A stretch of 64,000 nt of DNA from JAEUJZ01 sp964460115. GTDB taxonomy: Bacteria > Myxococcota_A > Polyangia > Palsa-1104 > JAEUJZ01. A program made the translations under genes and the position numbers. The notes under the pieces are model-generated. The model had not been told where the DNA came from, did not search any database, and was given only the letters and a program-made list of their open reading frames with translations. Below, piece by piece: positions 51,422-59,627 of this stretch (its first letter is position 1; every line of letters starts with the position of its first letter). The stretch covers positions 1-64,000 of the forward strand of contig CAYWPR010000031.1 in assembly GCA_964460115.1 (NCBI GenBank). Reading direction: 5' to 3'.

Positions 51422-53554
51422 ATGATTCGAATGTTGACCCTGTCCTTCTGCCGAGCATCGGCGCTTATGTTGGCGCTGGGCGGCACGTTGGCTTTGGGAT
51501 GCTCCGGTCTCGATGGGGCCGGGCCGGAAACGCTGAGCTTTGGCCGCGGGGCGCTCAATGTCGATCCGGACCTTCGGGTCCTGCCGGGCACGACGCAGAT
51601 TGTCAACAAATATGCCTCGCTGCTTAGCGACAGCAGCCAAGGGAGCATTAAGCTTGCGCTAAGCGCCGCGGATGCGACGGCCCTAGGCCTGCACGCCGGG
51701 GATCTGATCATGCTGTATCAGGCGCAGGGGGCAACGATGAGCACGTCCGACGATGCCAATTACGGTCAACTGACTGCACTTGGCAACGCCGGCGGCTATG
51801 AATTGGTGCGCGTCGCAAGCGTCGATACGGTAAGTGGACAGGTGCAGATTGATCCAAGCTGTAGTCTGCGCAATACCTACAAAGCGGCCGGCAATGCGCA
51901 GGTCATTCGCGTGCCGCGTTACCGAACCGTCACGGTCGAAGCGGCCGGCGCGGGGGGGCCGCGCGGCCTCCTAAGTGCCAAGCCGTGGGACGGAAAGACC
52001 GGCGGGGTGCTGGCATTTCGCGCGGACTCGGTGCTGTTGGATGGCGCCATAGATGTCAGCGGACGCGGATTTCGCGGTGGCGCTACCACTCAGGACGCCG
52101 CCACCTCGAATGCGGATCAAGCTCAGTTTGTCAGCACATTTTCAAGCGTGGGCGGCGCCAAAGGCGAAAGCATCGTTGGCAATGCCGCCGATTATGACGC
52201 CTTGGGTGGAAAGTTTGGCCGCGGGGCTCCGGCCAATGGCGGCGGCGGCGGCAATGATACCGATGCCGGCGGCGGTGGTGGCGCCAATGCCGGCGATTCC
52301 ACCACCTATACCGGCGACGGCGTAATGGGGCAGACGGCGATCTTTGCCGCAGCTTGGCAAAAAGATCCGTTCTTTGTCGCTCACAATGCCTTTTCCACTT
52401 CTTCAGGCGGTGGCCGCGGTGGCTATACTTTGTCGCAGACCGCGCAGGATCCCACACAAGTAGAGCCAGGAAATACGGCATGGGGAGCGAGCAACCGCCG
52501 TGAACGCGGCGGCCGCGGCGGCCATGGCTTGGGGCAGCCAAGAGCAAGCTGGCTGTTTTTGGGCGGCGGCGGTGGTGCTGGCGATCAAAATAGCGGCCAA
52601 GGCGGCGCTGGCGGCGCTGGCGGGGGAATCGTGCACATCGCGGCGAAAACCATTACTTCTACAGCTGGTGGCTGCATCTTTGCGGACGGCGCCACAGGTG
52701 GCCAGGCGGGCGGCGACGGCGGCGGTGGCGGCGGCGGTGGCGGCACAGTATTTTTGGAGACGCAAAAGCTTACCGGGGTTACGGTCAGTGCGGTGGGGGG
52801 CTTTGGCGGCGATAGCCGATTCACTGAGGTGCCCATGCGCGGCCCTGGTGGTGGTGGTGGCGGCGGTGTCGTTGCCGTGACCACAGATATTGCTATATCG
52901 CCGCAGCTTGGCGGGGGAAAAGCGGGAATCAGCACTTCGGCAACCGCCGCATTGTTTCCGGTGAACGGCGCTACCGATGGAGGCGACGGAATTCTGCTCA
53001 AGAATCAAATCCAGGCCGGAGTCATTTCGATTTGCCTGCCAGTGGACCTCGCCCTAAGCCTTATGCGCACTCCGAAAACGGTCCGCGTCGACGTGCCGAT
53101 TCGCTACACGGCGACGGTTTCGAATAGCGGACCCGAAGATGCTGAAAACCTAAAAGTAGATATCGCAATTCCTGCGGACGTGAACATCGCCCGTGAGCCT
53201 AGTGGAACCGGCTGGACCTGCACCCGCGCCGCGACTGCCTATACCTGTGTGTTGCCACAACTCGGCGCCGGCATGACGGCTGCGCCCTTAAGCTATGCGC
53301 TGGCGGCACGGTCCGATACGTCCGAGCAAATTGCTTCTAGTGCCCAAGTGCTCGCCGACAACGTCGAAGCGAATATGGCGAATAACTCCGCCACTACGAC
53401 GGTGGATGTCGATCGCAGCGAAATTCATGGCAATGGCTTCTCGTGCAGTGCCGCCGGAATGCAAAGCGCAATCGGCGGTGCTTGGGCTTTGTGGTTTTTA
53501 GGCGGCGCTGGCTTTGGCCTGCGTTTGCTGCGCCGGCGCCGTAGGACTGAATAA
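51422..53554 (+). CDS. Gly-rich lipoprotein with DUF11-like domain and MYXO-CTERM-like tag
   Basis: The 710-residue protein starts with a lipoprotein signal (ALMLALGGTLALGC, Cys27). A beta-rich N-terminal domain with repeated strand blocks is followed by Gly/Asn-rich loops (for example ANGGGGGNDTDAGGGGG and GGGGAGDQNSGQ), residues about 190-500, suggesting a long extended or beta-helical region. Next is a DUF11-like Ig domain (LSLMRTPKTVRVDVPIRYTA). The C-terminus has FSCSAAGMQSAIGGAW, a 20-residue hydrophobic stretch and an Arg run, the layout of MYXO-CTERM sorting signals (though with a single Cys). GGAGG lies ten bases before the ATG. It probably ends up on the cell surface; ligand unknown. 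Confidence 0.88.
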   Translation: MIRMLTLSFCRASALMLALGGTLALGCSGLDGAGPETLSFGRGALNVDPDLRVLPGTTQIVNKYASLLSDSSQGSIKLALSAADATALGLHAGDLIMLYQAQGATMSTSDDANYGQLTALGNAGGYELVRVASVDTVSGQVQIDPSCSLRNTYKAAGNAQVIRVPRYRTVTVEAAGAGGPRGLLSAKPWDGKTGGVLAFRADSVLLDGAIDVSGRGFRGGATTQDAATSNADQAQFVSTFSSVGGAKGESIVGNAADYDALGGKFGRGAPANGGGGGNDTDAGGGGGANAGDSTTYTGDGVMGQTAIFAAAWQKDPFFVAHNAFSTSSGGGRGGYTLSQTAQDPTQVEPGNTAWGASNRRERGGRGGHGLGQPRASWLFLGGGGGAGDQNSGQGGAGGAGGGIVHIAAKTITSTAGGCIFADGATGGQAGGDGGGGGGGGGTVFLETQKLTGVTVSAVGGFGGDSRFTEVPMRGPGGGGGGGVVAVTTDIAISPQLGGGKAGISTSATAALFPVNGATDGGDGILLKNQIQAGVISICLPVDLALSLMRTPKTVRVDVPIRYTATVSNSGPEDAENLKVDIAIPADVNIAREPSGTGWTCTRAATAYTCVLPQLGAGMTAAPLSYALAARSDTSEQIASSAQVLADNVEANMANNSATTTVDVDRSEIHGNGFSCSAAGMQSAIGGAWALWFLGGAGFGLRLLRRRRRTE

Positions 53555-53602
53555 TCAGTTACAATGGGTATTCACTCGAACCGAGGTTGACAGGGGTTTA
53601 CC

Positions 53603-55807
53603 GTGCATCGAAAGCTCTCCGCTACTTGCTCGTTAGTCCTTTTGGGCATGACCGCCATCGCATCTGCACAGAGCGCGAGCAACTCTCAGCCGCTAGGCTT
53701 TGAGCTGAACCGCTACGAGCCGACCGCAGCCGGTGAATGGTCTTTTTGGGTAGATCATCCCTGGTACAATTCCGTGCGGCGGTTTTCCGGTGGCATTACC
53801 TTGAACTATGCCCACAATCCGCTGGTTCTGACGACCCGCAATGCGGCCGGGGATTCATCGCTGCTTTCGCCGATTATCGAGCATCGCTTTATGGGCCATG
53901 CGGATTTGGCGGTGGCATTTTTGGACCGCATTCTGCTTGCCGCCAGCATTCCGGTGGTATTTTTTGATCGAGGTACTCCCACGGCGGGCATCGAACCGTC
54001 GGGATTCGCCGCGGGTGATCCCCGGGTGGGAGCGCGCGTGCGACTGTTCGGACAACCCTACAGCGGTCCCATCGCGATGAGCTTGGGCCTTGATGTCTGG
54101 ATTCCGATCAATCAGTTTCACTCCGTCAATCCGCCTCCTTTGACGGTTGGGGAAAGTGATGTTCGCGTCATGCCCAAGCTGATGCTTGGTGGTCTTAGCC
54201 ATAGCATCATGTGGTCGTTTACCGGTGCTTTTTACTACCGGCCGATTCAGACCCTCGGAACGATTCCTCCCAACAATGGGAATACCATTGGTTCCGAGGT
54301 ACAGCTTGGCGCTTCCATCAAGTATGCCAATCTCAATTATCGTTTTGCCATCGGACCAGAAGCGCTGCTGAGTACGGTAGTGCTGGGCAAAGATGTCGCG
54401 ACCGCCTTTCGCGAAAATTTCACCAGTCTCGAGATTCTGCTGGGTTTGCATTACAACATCGCCAATGTTGTGAACTTGGGACTGGCCGGCGGTGTTGGCG
54501 TCATGCGCGAACCCGGTACTCCGGACGGTCGGGTTTTGCTGCGGCTGGCCTATGCGCCGATGGGAACTCGCGCTCCCAAAGACCGCGATCACGACGGAAT
54601 TCCTGACAAAGAAGATGCTTGTCCGGAACAGGCCGGAGTACGTACTCAGGATGCGACGACAAATGGCTGTCCGCCGCCTCCAGACAGCGATGGAGACGGC
54701 ATCATCGATGCACGAGATCTCTGCCCCAGCGAGCCGGCCGGACAGACGCCAGATCCCGACAAAGCCGGCTGTCCGCTGCGCGAAAAAGATAGCGATGGAG
54801 ATGGACTTTTCGATTCCAAAGATCAATGTCCAAGCGAACCGAGCGGAGCCAATCCCGATACCACCAAGCCCGGCTGTCCGCGCCGTGATAGCGATGGAGA
54901 CGGTGTGTTCGACGATGAAGATGCGTGTTCGAATGCGCCTTCGGGAAGCCATCCAGATCCCAGCCGCAAAGGTTGCCCCGACAAGGATAGCGACCAGGAT
55001 GGCGTCTATGATGGCTACGATCAATGTAAGGACGTCCCGTCGGGGCTAAATCCCGATGCGGCGCGCCCCGGTTGTCCGCAGGCCGATCGCGATCGCGATC
55101 TAGTTCCTGATGCCGTGGATGCTTGTCCGGATCAACCAGGCAGTGCGTCGCCCGATCCGAAGAAAAATGGCTGCCCGGGCCTGATCGAGATCAAAGGCAG
55201 CTCCATCGTCATCAAGCAGCAGGTATTTTTTGCCAACAACAAAGACACCATTCTGAAAAAGAGCTTTCCAATTCTTGATGCGGTGGTGCACACGCTAAAG
55301 ACGATTCCGCTGATTCGAAAAGTGGTCATTGAGGGACACACCGATAACCGCGGCAAAGAGGCTTACAATATTGAGCTTTCCGACCGCCGCGCCAAGAGCG
55401 TCAAAGTCTACCTGATCAGTCATGGCGTCGAGGAAAGCCGCTTGGAAGCCAAGGGCTATGGTCCTTTGCGACCCGTTGCCGATAACAAGACCGCCAAGGG
55501 CCGCGCCTTAAATCGGCGTTCCGATTTCATCATCGTCGATCCGCCGCAACCCGCAGGCAGCCAGGGTAAAAGCCTGCTGATGCAGTCCCCGGCGCCACCC
55601 AAGCCCGTAGAAGCACCCGCGACAAAATCCGCCAAGGCGCCTGCTGCGGCCAAAGCCCCTGCTGCGGCCAAGGTGCCTGCGACGGCCAAAGCCCCTGCGG
55701 CACCCAAAGCCCCTGCGGCACCCAAAGCCCCTGCGGCACCCAAAACCCCTAAAACGCCTGCTGCGGCCAAAGCGCCCAAAGCCCCCAAAGCGCCGCCAAC
55801 TCCTTAG
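53603..55807 (+). CDS. OmpA-family protein with thrombospondin type-3 repeats and Pro/Ala/Lys tail
   Basis: The start is a GTG (MHRKLSATCSLVLLGMTAIA signal peptide). An N-terminal transporter-like beta-barrel (residues 30-320) is followed by six to seven calcium-binding TSP3 repeats, for example DRDHDGIPDKEDACPEQAG, DSDGDGIIDARDLCPSEPAG and DSDQDGVYDGYDQCKDV, each ending in a GCP block. The OmpA domain (about 520-645) shows KVVIEGHTDNRGKEAYNIEL and SDRRAKSVKVYL, so it should bind peptidoglycan. The last 70 residues are Ala/Pro/Lys repeats, encoded partly by three perfect 18-base tandem units. Such proteins link the outer membrane to the cell wall; the calcium repeats act as a spacer. It is the third gene of the plus-strand envelope cluster. 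Confidence 0.92.
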   Translation: MHRKLSATCSLVLLGMTAIASAQSASNSQPLGFELNRYEPTAAGEWSFWVDHPWYNSVRRFSGGITLNYAHNPLVLTTRNAAGDSSLLSPIIEHRFMGHADLAVAFLDRILLAASIPVVFFDRGTPTAGIEPSGFAAGDPRVGARVRLFGQPYSGPIAMSLGLDVWIPINQFHSVNPPPLTVGESDVRVMPKLMLGGLSHSIMWSFTGAFYYRPIQTLGTIPPNNGNTIGSEVQLGASIKYANLNYRFAIGPEALLSTVVLGKDVATAFRENFTSLEILLGLHYNIANVVNLGLAGGVGVMREPGTPDGRVLLRLAYAPMGTRAPKDRDHDGIPDKEDACPEQAGVRTQDATTNGCPPPPDSDGDGIIDARDLCPSEPAGQTPDPDKAGCPLREKDSDGDGLFDSKDQCPSEPSGANPDTTKPGCPRRDSDGDGVFDDEDACSNAPSGSHPDPSRKGCPDKDSDQDGVYDGYDQCKDVPSGLNPDAARPGCPQADRDRDLVPDAVDACPDQPGSASPDPKKNGCPGLIEIKGSSIVIKQQVFFANNKDTILKKSFPILDAVVHTLKTIPLIRKVVIEGHTDNRGKEAYNIELSDRRAKSVKVYLISHGVEESRLEAKGYGPLRPVADNKTAKGRALNRRSDFIIVDPPQPAGSQGKSLLMQSPAPPKPVEAPATKSAKAPAAAKAPAAAKVPATAKAPAAPKAPAAPKAPAAPKTPKTPAAAKAPKAPKAPPTP
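55688..55741 (+). repeat. Three perfect 18-bp tandem units in the OmpA tail
   Basis: AAAGCCCCTGCGGCACCC is repeated three times without change (55688-55705, 55706-55723, 55724-55741), coding Lys-Ala-Pro-Ala-Ala-Pro. Perfect identity suggests recent slippage and possible length variation between strains. Confidence 0.85.
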
Positions 55808-55823
55808 GCGCGGATTCCGCGCC
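55807..55823. terminator. GC-rich hairpin between convergent genes
   Basis: GGCGCGG (55807-55813) pairs perfectly with CCGCGCC (55817-55823) across a three-base loop, right at the OmpA stop and just before the stop of the EEP gene on the other strand. Likely a compact bidirectional terminator, without a T tract. Confidence 0.6.
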
Positions 55824-55826
55824 ACG

Positions 55827-56861
55827 CTACGGCAAAAGGAAGTCTTTTACGACGGCCATGTGCTGCATGCTGGTCGCGCCGCTGTCGTCCTTTAGGACCG
55901 GGGCGATGTCGGCGAGCGGCGTGTAAACGCGGCTGTCCACCACCAGCCCGCTCGAGAATTTCTGAGCTCCAATCACCACGTCGGTCTGCAGGCTGCGCAG
56001 CTTCGGCGACGGCATGACCCAGTCGTGCGGTTTGGTGCGAGCGCCGCTGGTGTCTCCGTCACCCAAGTTGTCGACGGGATAGGGCGCCGCGGTGGAGACC
56101 ACGGCCGCAAGCGAGCTGAGGCACGCCTCGGTGCGCGACCCGGTGTTGAGATCGCCGCCGATCACCAGCAGGTCGCCGGCCGGGATGTTCTTCTGAATCT
56201 CGGCCACCAGCGCCTTGGCTTCGCTGTCGCGGTTGGCCGCGCTCGATGTCAGCAGGTGAACGCTTACGGCCCATAGATCTGTCGGCCCCGGGATGTCGAT
56301 GCGCGCCCATGCGAAGCCGCGGTTCGCGACGGCAGGATCCGTCCAGCTACCCGATGCCAGGATGGGATGGCGACTGGCGATTCCGTTTGGAATCTGCGCG
56401 CCGCTCTCACGGAAATAAGCGAAGGCGGGGCCAAACGCGGTGTCGACGAAGCCGCGAATCGCCGCGCCGCTATTGTTGCCGTAGTTGAACTCCTGAATCA
56501 GGGCGATGTCGGGGTGCAGCCCCTGGAAGATGCGCAGTCCCTCGCCGGGATCGTAGGACTGGTTGTTGCCGCTGGTGGTGTTCGCACTCATGATGCGCAG
56601 GCGGTTTGGCTGGCTCGCCAGATCCGACGGTGGCGCGACCGATCCATCGTGTCCCAGGTCCAGGCCGCCGCCGCCGTCGTCAGGCGAATTCATCGCCAGA
56701 TCGATGCCGGCATCAATATGAGGCGCCTGCGGCGAGCTATCGCAACCGCCACCCCCGCTAATCGCTCCGGCGAGTAGGAGTGCAAAGAGGCCCGTGGCGC
56801 CAAAAAGTAGGCGTGCGAACGGCCCGCGCCTGCTACCACTTACCATTAATGATGAGCTCAT
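55827..56861 (-). CDS. Exonuclease/endonuclease/phosphatase-superfamily lipoprotein
   Basis: The product has an N-terminal hydrophobic segment (LLFGATGLFALLLAGAISGG) and a lipobox-like GGGGC, then Gly/Asp-rich linker. The EEP domain spans about residues 85-340, with MSANTTSGNNQ, ALIQEFNYGN (metal-binding Glu), WAVSVHLLTSSA, VIGGDLNTGSR (Gly-Asp-x-Asn) and a C-terminal His in SMQHMAVVKDF where the family has Ser-Asp-His. The active-site layout is mostly kept, so a nuclease or phosphatase on the cell surface is likely; a Mg2+-dependent nuclease is common for this fold. It converges on the OmpA gene. The ATG at 56861 gives the most likely signal. Confidence 0.85.
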   Translation of the reverse strand: MSSSLMVSGSRRGPFARLLFGATGLFALLLAGAISGGGGCDSSPQAPHIDAGIDLAMNSPDDGGGGLDLGHDGSVAPPSDLASQPNRLRIMSANTTSGNNQSYDPGEGLRIFQGLHPDIALIQEFNYGNNSGAAIRGFVDTAFGPAFAYFRESGAQIPNGIASRHPILASGSWTDPAVANRGFAWARIDIPGPTDLWAVSVHLLTSSAANRDSEAKALVAEIQKNIPAGDLLVIGGDLNTGSRTEACLSSLAAVVSTAAPYPVDNLGDGDTSGARTKPHDWVMPSPKLRSLQTDVVIGAQKFSSGLVVDSRVYTPLADIAPVLKDDSGATSMQHMAVVKDFLLP

Positions 56862-56882
56862 GTTGTCGATTTCCGAAAGCTA

Positions 56883-57542
56883 GTGGCACGTCGAGTTGAG
56901 GAGAAAGAAAAGGAATCACGGATTGCGATGCTGCGCAAAGATTTAGCGGCTGGCTTTGACTGCGCGACCGGACAAGTCCTATTTGCGCGTGAGCTGCCGC
57001 AGAAACTTTCTGAAAGAGAAGAAGTCGTGACCGGCTGGGTGCCCGAACCGCCTGGCGTATGGTTTGTCGGAAGCGGGCGCGCGCAGCTTATCGCCAAGGA
57101 TGGCAAGGAGCGTTTGCGTCTTGCGGTGGGGCCCGGCGTTTTGCCGCTTGCGCGCGGAATCAGGCTCTCTTCTTCCTATCCGCTGGCGCTCGGCTGGGTT
57201 CGGCGAATCGAAGAGATCGATCCTGCGACCGGGGCAACGAGCGCAAGCCAGTCTCTGGGACCAAGCGAGCTGCGAATTGCCGAAGATGGTACACCGATCG
57301 TCCTTGCCCCCGGAAGCGAGTCAAACCGCAGCGGCGGATTCGTCGCCGTGCCCAAGCGCTTTCGTTTCACGCGCGACCCGAAAGGAAGCCACGCCGAGCT
57401 CGATGGGCAGCCGGTGCTAAAGACGTCTGGCGATGCCTGGGTGCTCGGCGAGCACATGAGCTTACGCGAGGTCATCCTGGTCGTTGCCGAGAGCCGCAGG
57501 GACGCGCCGGATCATATTCACCTCGTGCGCGCGCCTCGCTGA
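56883..57542 (+). CDS. Hypothetical protein, possible remnant of a larger protein
   Basis: I do not recognise this 219-residue product. It begins with a GTG that lacks a good Shine-Dalgarno site, with an internal ATG at 56928 (MLRKDLAAGFDCATG) as alternative. The content is beta-rich and Arg/Glu-rich, with no signal peptide and no membrane segment. The abrupt start (RRVEEKEKESRIAM) and lack of an export signal among envelope genes suggest it could be the 3' part of a once longer gene. Codon phase is open throughout and long stretches are not shadowed by another gene, so it is kept as a probable gene. It lies divergently next to the EEP gene, 20 bases away. Confidence 0.45.
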   Translation: MARRVEEKEKESRIAMLRKDLAAGFDCATGQVLFARELPQKLSEREEVVTGWVPEPPGVWFVGSGRAQLIAKDGKERLRLAVGPGVLPLARGIRLSSSYPLALGWVRRIEEIDPATGATSASQSLGPSELRIAEDGTPIVLAPGSESNRSGGFVAVPKRFRFTRDPKGSHAELDGQPVLKTSGDAWVLGEHMSLREVILVVAESRRDAPDHIHLVRAPR

Positions 57543-57572
57543 CGGGCCTCGGTTCGCAAAAGGTCGTAGCCG

Positions 57573-57601
57573 TTGACCCGGCTTTGGCCCTGGGGTATGA
57601 A
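57573..57601 (+). promoter_or_regulatory. Sigma70-type promoter of the small lipoprotein gene
   Basis: TTGACC (57573-57578) and TATGAA (57596-57601) are separated by exactly 17 bases. GGAGG (57618-57622) then lies eight bases before the ATG at 57631, giving a short, complete promoter-to-start arrangement. Confidence 0.6.
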
Positions 57602-57630
57602 CGCCGCCTAAAACGACGGAGGCACGCTTC

Positions 57631-57933
57631 ATGTCGATAAGCTTAAGGCCAGGCGGGATTTGGAATGCGGTGAGCGCCTCGATGCGTAAAACCCTGCCGC
57701 TCGGGCTATGCATCCTGCTTCAAGTTCAATGTGGCGGCAGCAAGGACGCGAAAAAGGGCGAAAAGCTTGCGGTTCGCTCGGTCACCCACCGCGGTCCCAT
57801 CTGGGTCGTGAAGAAAAACCCGCAGGGCCAGAAGTTTGTTCAAACGCAAGAGCCTGTCTGGAATATGACCGGCACACCTGCCAAATCAGAGCCACTTCCA
57901 GGCGAAGTGACTAGCGCGCCGCCTTCAAAATAG
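57631..57933 (+). CDS. Small putative lipoprotein
   Basis: The 100-residue product has a signal-like hydrophobic stretch MRKTLPLGLCILLQVQCGG (if read from the internal ATG 57682), with Cys at a place that could be lipidated, though Gln before Cys is atypical. The ATG 57631 has an ideal GGAGG eight bases upstream and adds 17 residues. The mature part is short, basic and Pro-rich (RGPIWVVKKNPQGQKFV), with no recognised domain. It has its own promoter and a hairpin terminator, so it is a monocistronic gene. Function unknown. Confidence 0.7.
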   Translation: MSISLRPGGIWNAVSASMRKTLPLGLCILLQVQCGGSKDAKKGEKLAVRSVTHRGPIWVVKKNPQGQKFVQTQEPVWNMTGTPAKSEPLPGEVTSAPPSK

Positions 57934-57953
57934 ACTGTGCTGCAGCCTATTTT
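57927..57953. terminator. Bidirectional terminator with A/T-rich stem
   Basis: AAAATAG (57927-57933) pairs with CTATTTT (57947-57953); inside, CTG pairs with CAG across a five-base loop. It covers the stop codons of the small lipoprotein and, on the other strand, the crotonase, and carries T runs on either side. Confidence 0.7.
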
Positions 57954-58732
57954 CCTTGAAAGGCCGCCGGTCGTTTGGCCAGGAAGGCGGACATTCCTTC
58001 CTTTTGATCGGTGGTGGCAAAAAGCTCGGAGAATAGCCGCTGCTCAAGCCGATTTCCTTCGGCCAGGGGCACTTCATAAGTCGCGCGCAGCGCTTGCTTG
58101 GCGTGGCTTATGGCCAAAGGAGCGCGACCTGCAATCTTTTGGCAGAGTGCGCGCGCTTCATCTAGCAATGTGGCTGGCTCGCACAGCTCATCGACGAGGC
58201 CAATGCGCAGAGCTTCCTCGGCGCCGATGGGGTCGCCGCCGAAAATCATGCGCGCGGCGCGACCTGGACCGACGCGGCGAATCAGTCGCTGGGTGCCGCC
58301 AAAACCGGGCATGACGCCGATATTGACTTCGGGCTGGCCCAGTTTGGCGTTTTTGCTGGCATAGATGATGTCACAAGCCAGGGCCAGCTCCAGTCCACCG
58401 CCCAATGCAAAGCCATTGACTGCGGCGATGATCGGCTGCGGCATGGCGGCAATCAAATCGCCAAGCTTGTGGCCCTTTTCTGCCAGCCTATGCGCTTCCG
58501 GCGTAGACATGCTGGCCATCGCCGCAATGTCGGCACCGGCGACAAAAGCTCGATCGCCAGCGCCGGTCAAAACCACGGCGCGGACCTCGGCTTGCGCTTG
58601 CACTTCGGCAAAAGCGGTTGCCAGCTCTTCTAGGACCTGCGCGTTTAGCGCATTTAGCACTTTGGGCCGATTGACAAGAATCGTCGCCACCGGCCCGACA
58701 GCCTCTATAAGAACAGTTTCTAGCTGGGTCAT
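57947..58732 (-). CDS. Enoyl-CoA hydratase (crotonase family)
   Basis: A 261-residue crotonase, hydrating trans-2-enoyl-CoA to 3-hydroxyacyl-CoA. The oxyanion-hole region is AFVAGADIAAM and ALGGGLELALACDII, and the second catalytic region is GQPEVNIGVMPGFGGTQRLIRR, providing both glutamates expected of active hydratases. Length is typical. It is the last gene of thiolase-dehydrogenase-crotonase, eight bases after the dehydrogenase stop. Together they interconvert acetyl-CoA and crotonyl-CoA, as needed in butyrate-type or short-chain beta-oxidation. Direction cannot be read from the sequence. Confidence 0.93.
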   Translation of the reverse strand: MTQLETVLIEAVGPVATILVNRPKVLNALNAQVLEELATAFAEVQAQAEVRAVVLTGAGDRAFVAGADIAAMASMSTPEAHRLAEKGHKLGDLIAAMPQPIIAAVNGFALGGGLELALACDIIYASKNAKLGQPEVNIGVMPGFGGTQRLIRRVGPGRAARMIFGGDPIGAEEALRIGLVDELCEPATLLDEARALCQKIAGRAPLAISHAKQALRATYEVPLAEGNRLEQRLFSELFATTDQKEGMSAFLAKRPAAFQGK

Positions 58733-58740
58733 GTCGGCCT

Positions 58741-59619
58741 TTAGTACTTATAGAAGCCGCGGCCGGATTTGCGACCGAGCCAGCCGGCGGCAACATAGTT
58801 GCGCAGAAGCGGAGCCGGACGATATTTGTCTTCGCCGAGCTCGCGATGCAAAACCTCGGCGATGGCCAAACAAGTATCAAGGCCGATAAGGTCGGCCAGC
58901 GCAAAGGGCCCCATGGGATGATTTAGACCAAGCTGAATGCCTTTGTCGATGTCGGCAGCCGTGCCCAGGCCTTCGGCCAGGGCAAAGCAGGCCTCATTCA
59001 AAAAAGGAATCAGCAGGCGGTTGACGATAAAACCGGGAACATCGCGGGCCGTCACGATCTCTTTGCCCAGCGCCAGCGCCAGTGCCGCTGTGGCTTGATA
59101 GGTCGTTTCGCTCGTCTGCAGGCCGCGAATGACTTCGCACAGCTTCATCACCGGCACTGGGTTCATAAAGTGCATGCCTACCACTTGCTCGGGACGCTTG
59201 GTCGCGGCAGCCAGCAAAGTGATTGAGATCGACGAGGTGTTGGTCGCCAGAATCGCCGAAGGCTTTAGCGCGCGATCGATGTCAGCGAAAATTTTGCGCT
59301 TCAGGTCCTGATTCTCGGTGGCGGCTTCGATGACAAAATCGCAGTCCGAAAGTGCCGCGTAATCGCCGGCCGGGGTGATTCGGCCCAGTAGCTCGGTACA
59401 GGCTTCCGCGGACATTTTGCTTTTTTGAACCAGCTTGTCCAGGGCCACGCCAATTTTGGCTTTGCCCTTTTCAGCCAGTTGCTGGCTCATATCCACCAAA
59501 ATAACGCCAAGGCCCTTGTCGGCGGCCACTTGCGCGATGCCGCCGCCCATTTGACCGGCCCCGACGATGCCGATGCGCTTCAAGCTGGAAACAGTTTGTG
59601 CCTGGTTCTCTGTAGACAT
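58741..59619 (-). CDS. 3-hydroxybutyryl-CoA dehydrogenase
   Basis: This NAD-dependent enzyme reversibly oxidises (3S)-hydroxybutyryl-CoA to acetoacetyl-CoA. The nucleotide motif is RIGIVGAGQMGGGIAQVAAD, the catalytic block GMHFMNPVPVMKLCEVIRG includes the His, and DVPGFIVNRLLIPFLNEAC and LNHPMGPFALADLIGLD are family-specific. About 293 residues from ATG 59619 (MSTENQAQ), which lies just after the thiolase stop; an upstream Met would run into the thiolase gene. Closely coupled to the thiolase (eight bases) and crotonase. Confidence 0.94.
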   Translation of the reverse strand: MSTENQAQTVSSLKRIGIVGAGQMGGGIAQVAADKGLGVILVDMSQQLAEKGKAKIGVALDKLVQKSKMSAEACTELLGRITPAGDYAALSDCDFVIEAATENQDLKRKIFADIDRALKPSAILATNTSSISITLLAAATKRPEQVVGMHFMNPVPVMKLCEVIRGLQTSETTYQATAALALALGKEIVTARDVPGFIVNRLLIPFLNEACFALAEGLGTAADIDKGIQLGLNHPMGPFALADLIGLDTCLAIAEVLHRELGEDKYRPAPLLRNYVAAGWLGRKSGRGFYKY

Positions 59620-59627
59620 GTCATCCC

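Noticed and set aside
52190..52890. Short repeated GGC/GGT-rich DNA as a possible CRISPR or satellite array
   Set aside because: The repeats are codon-level Gly runs within one open frame, without regular direct repeats and unique spacers.
53588..53594. TTGACA just before the OmpA-like gene as a -35 box
   Set aside because: Any -10 box would lie inside the coding region; spacing is incompatible with transcription of the full gene.
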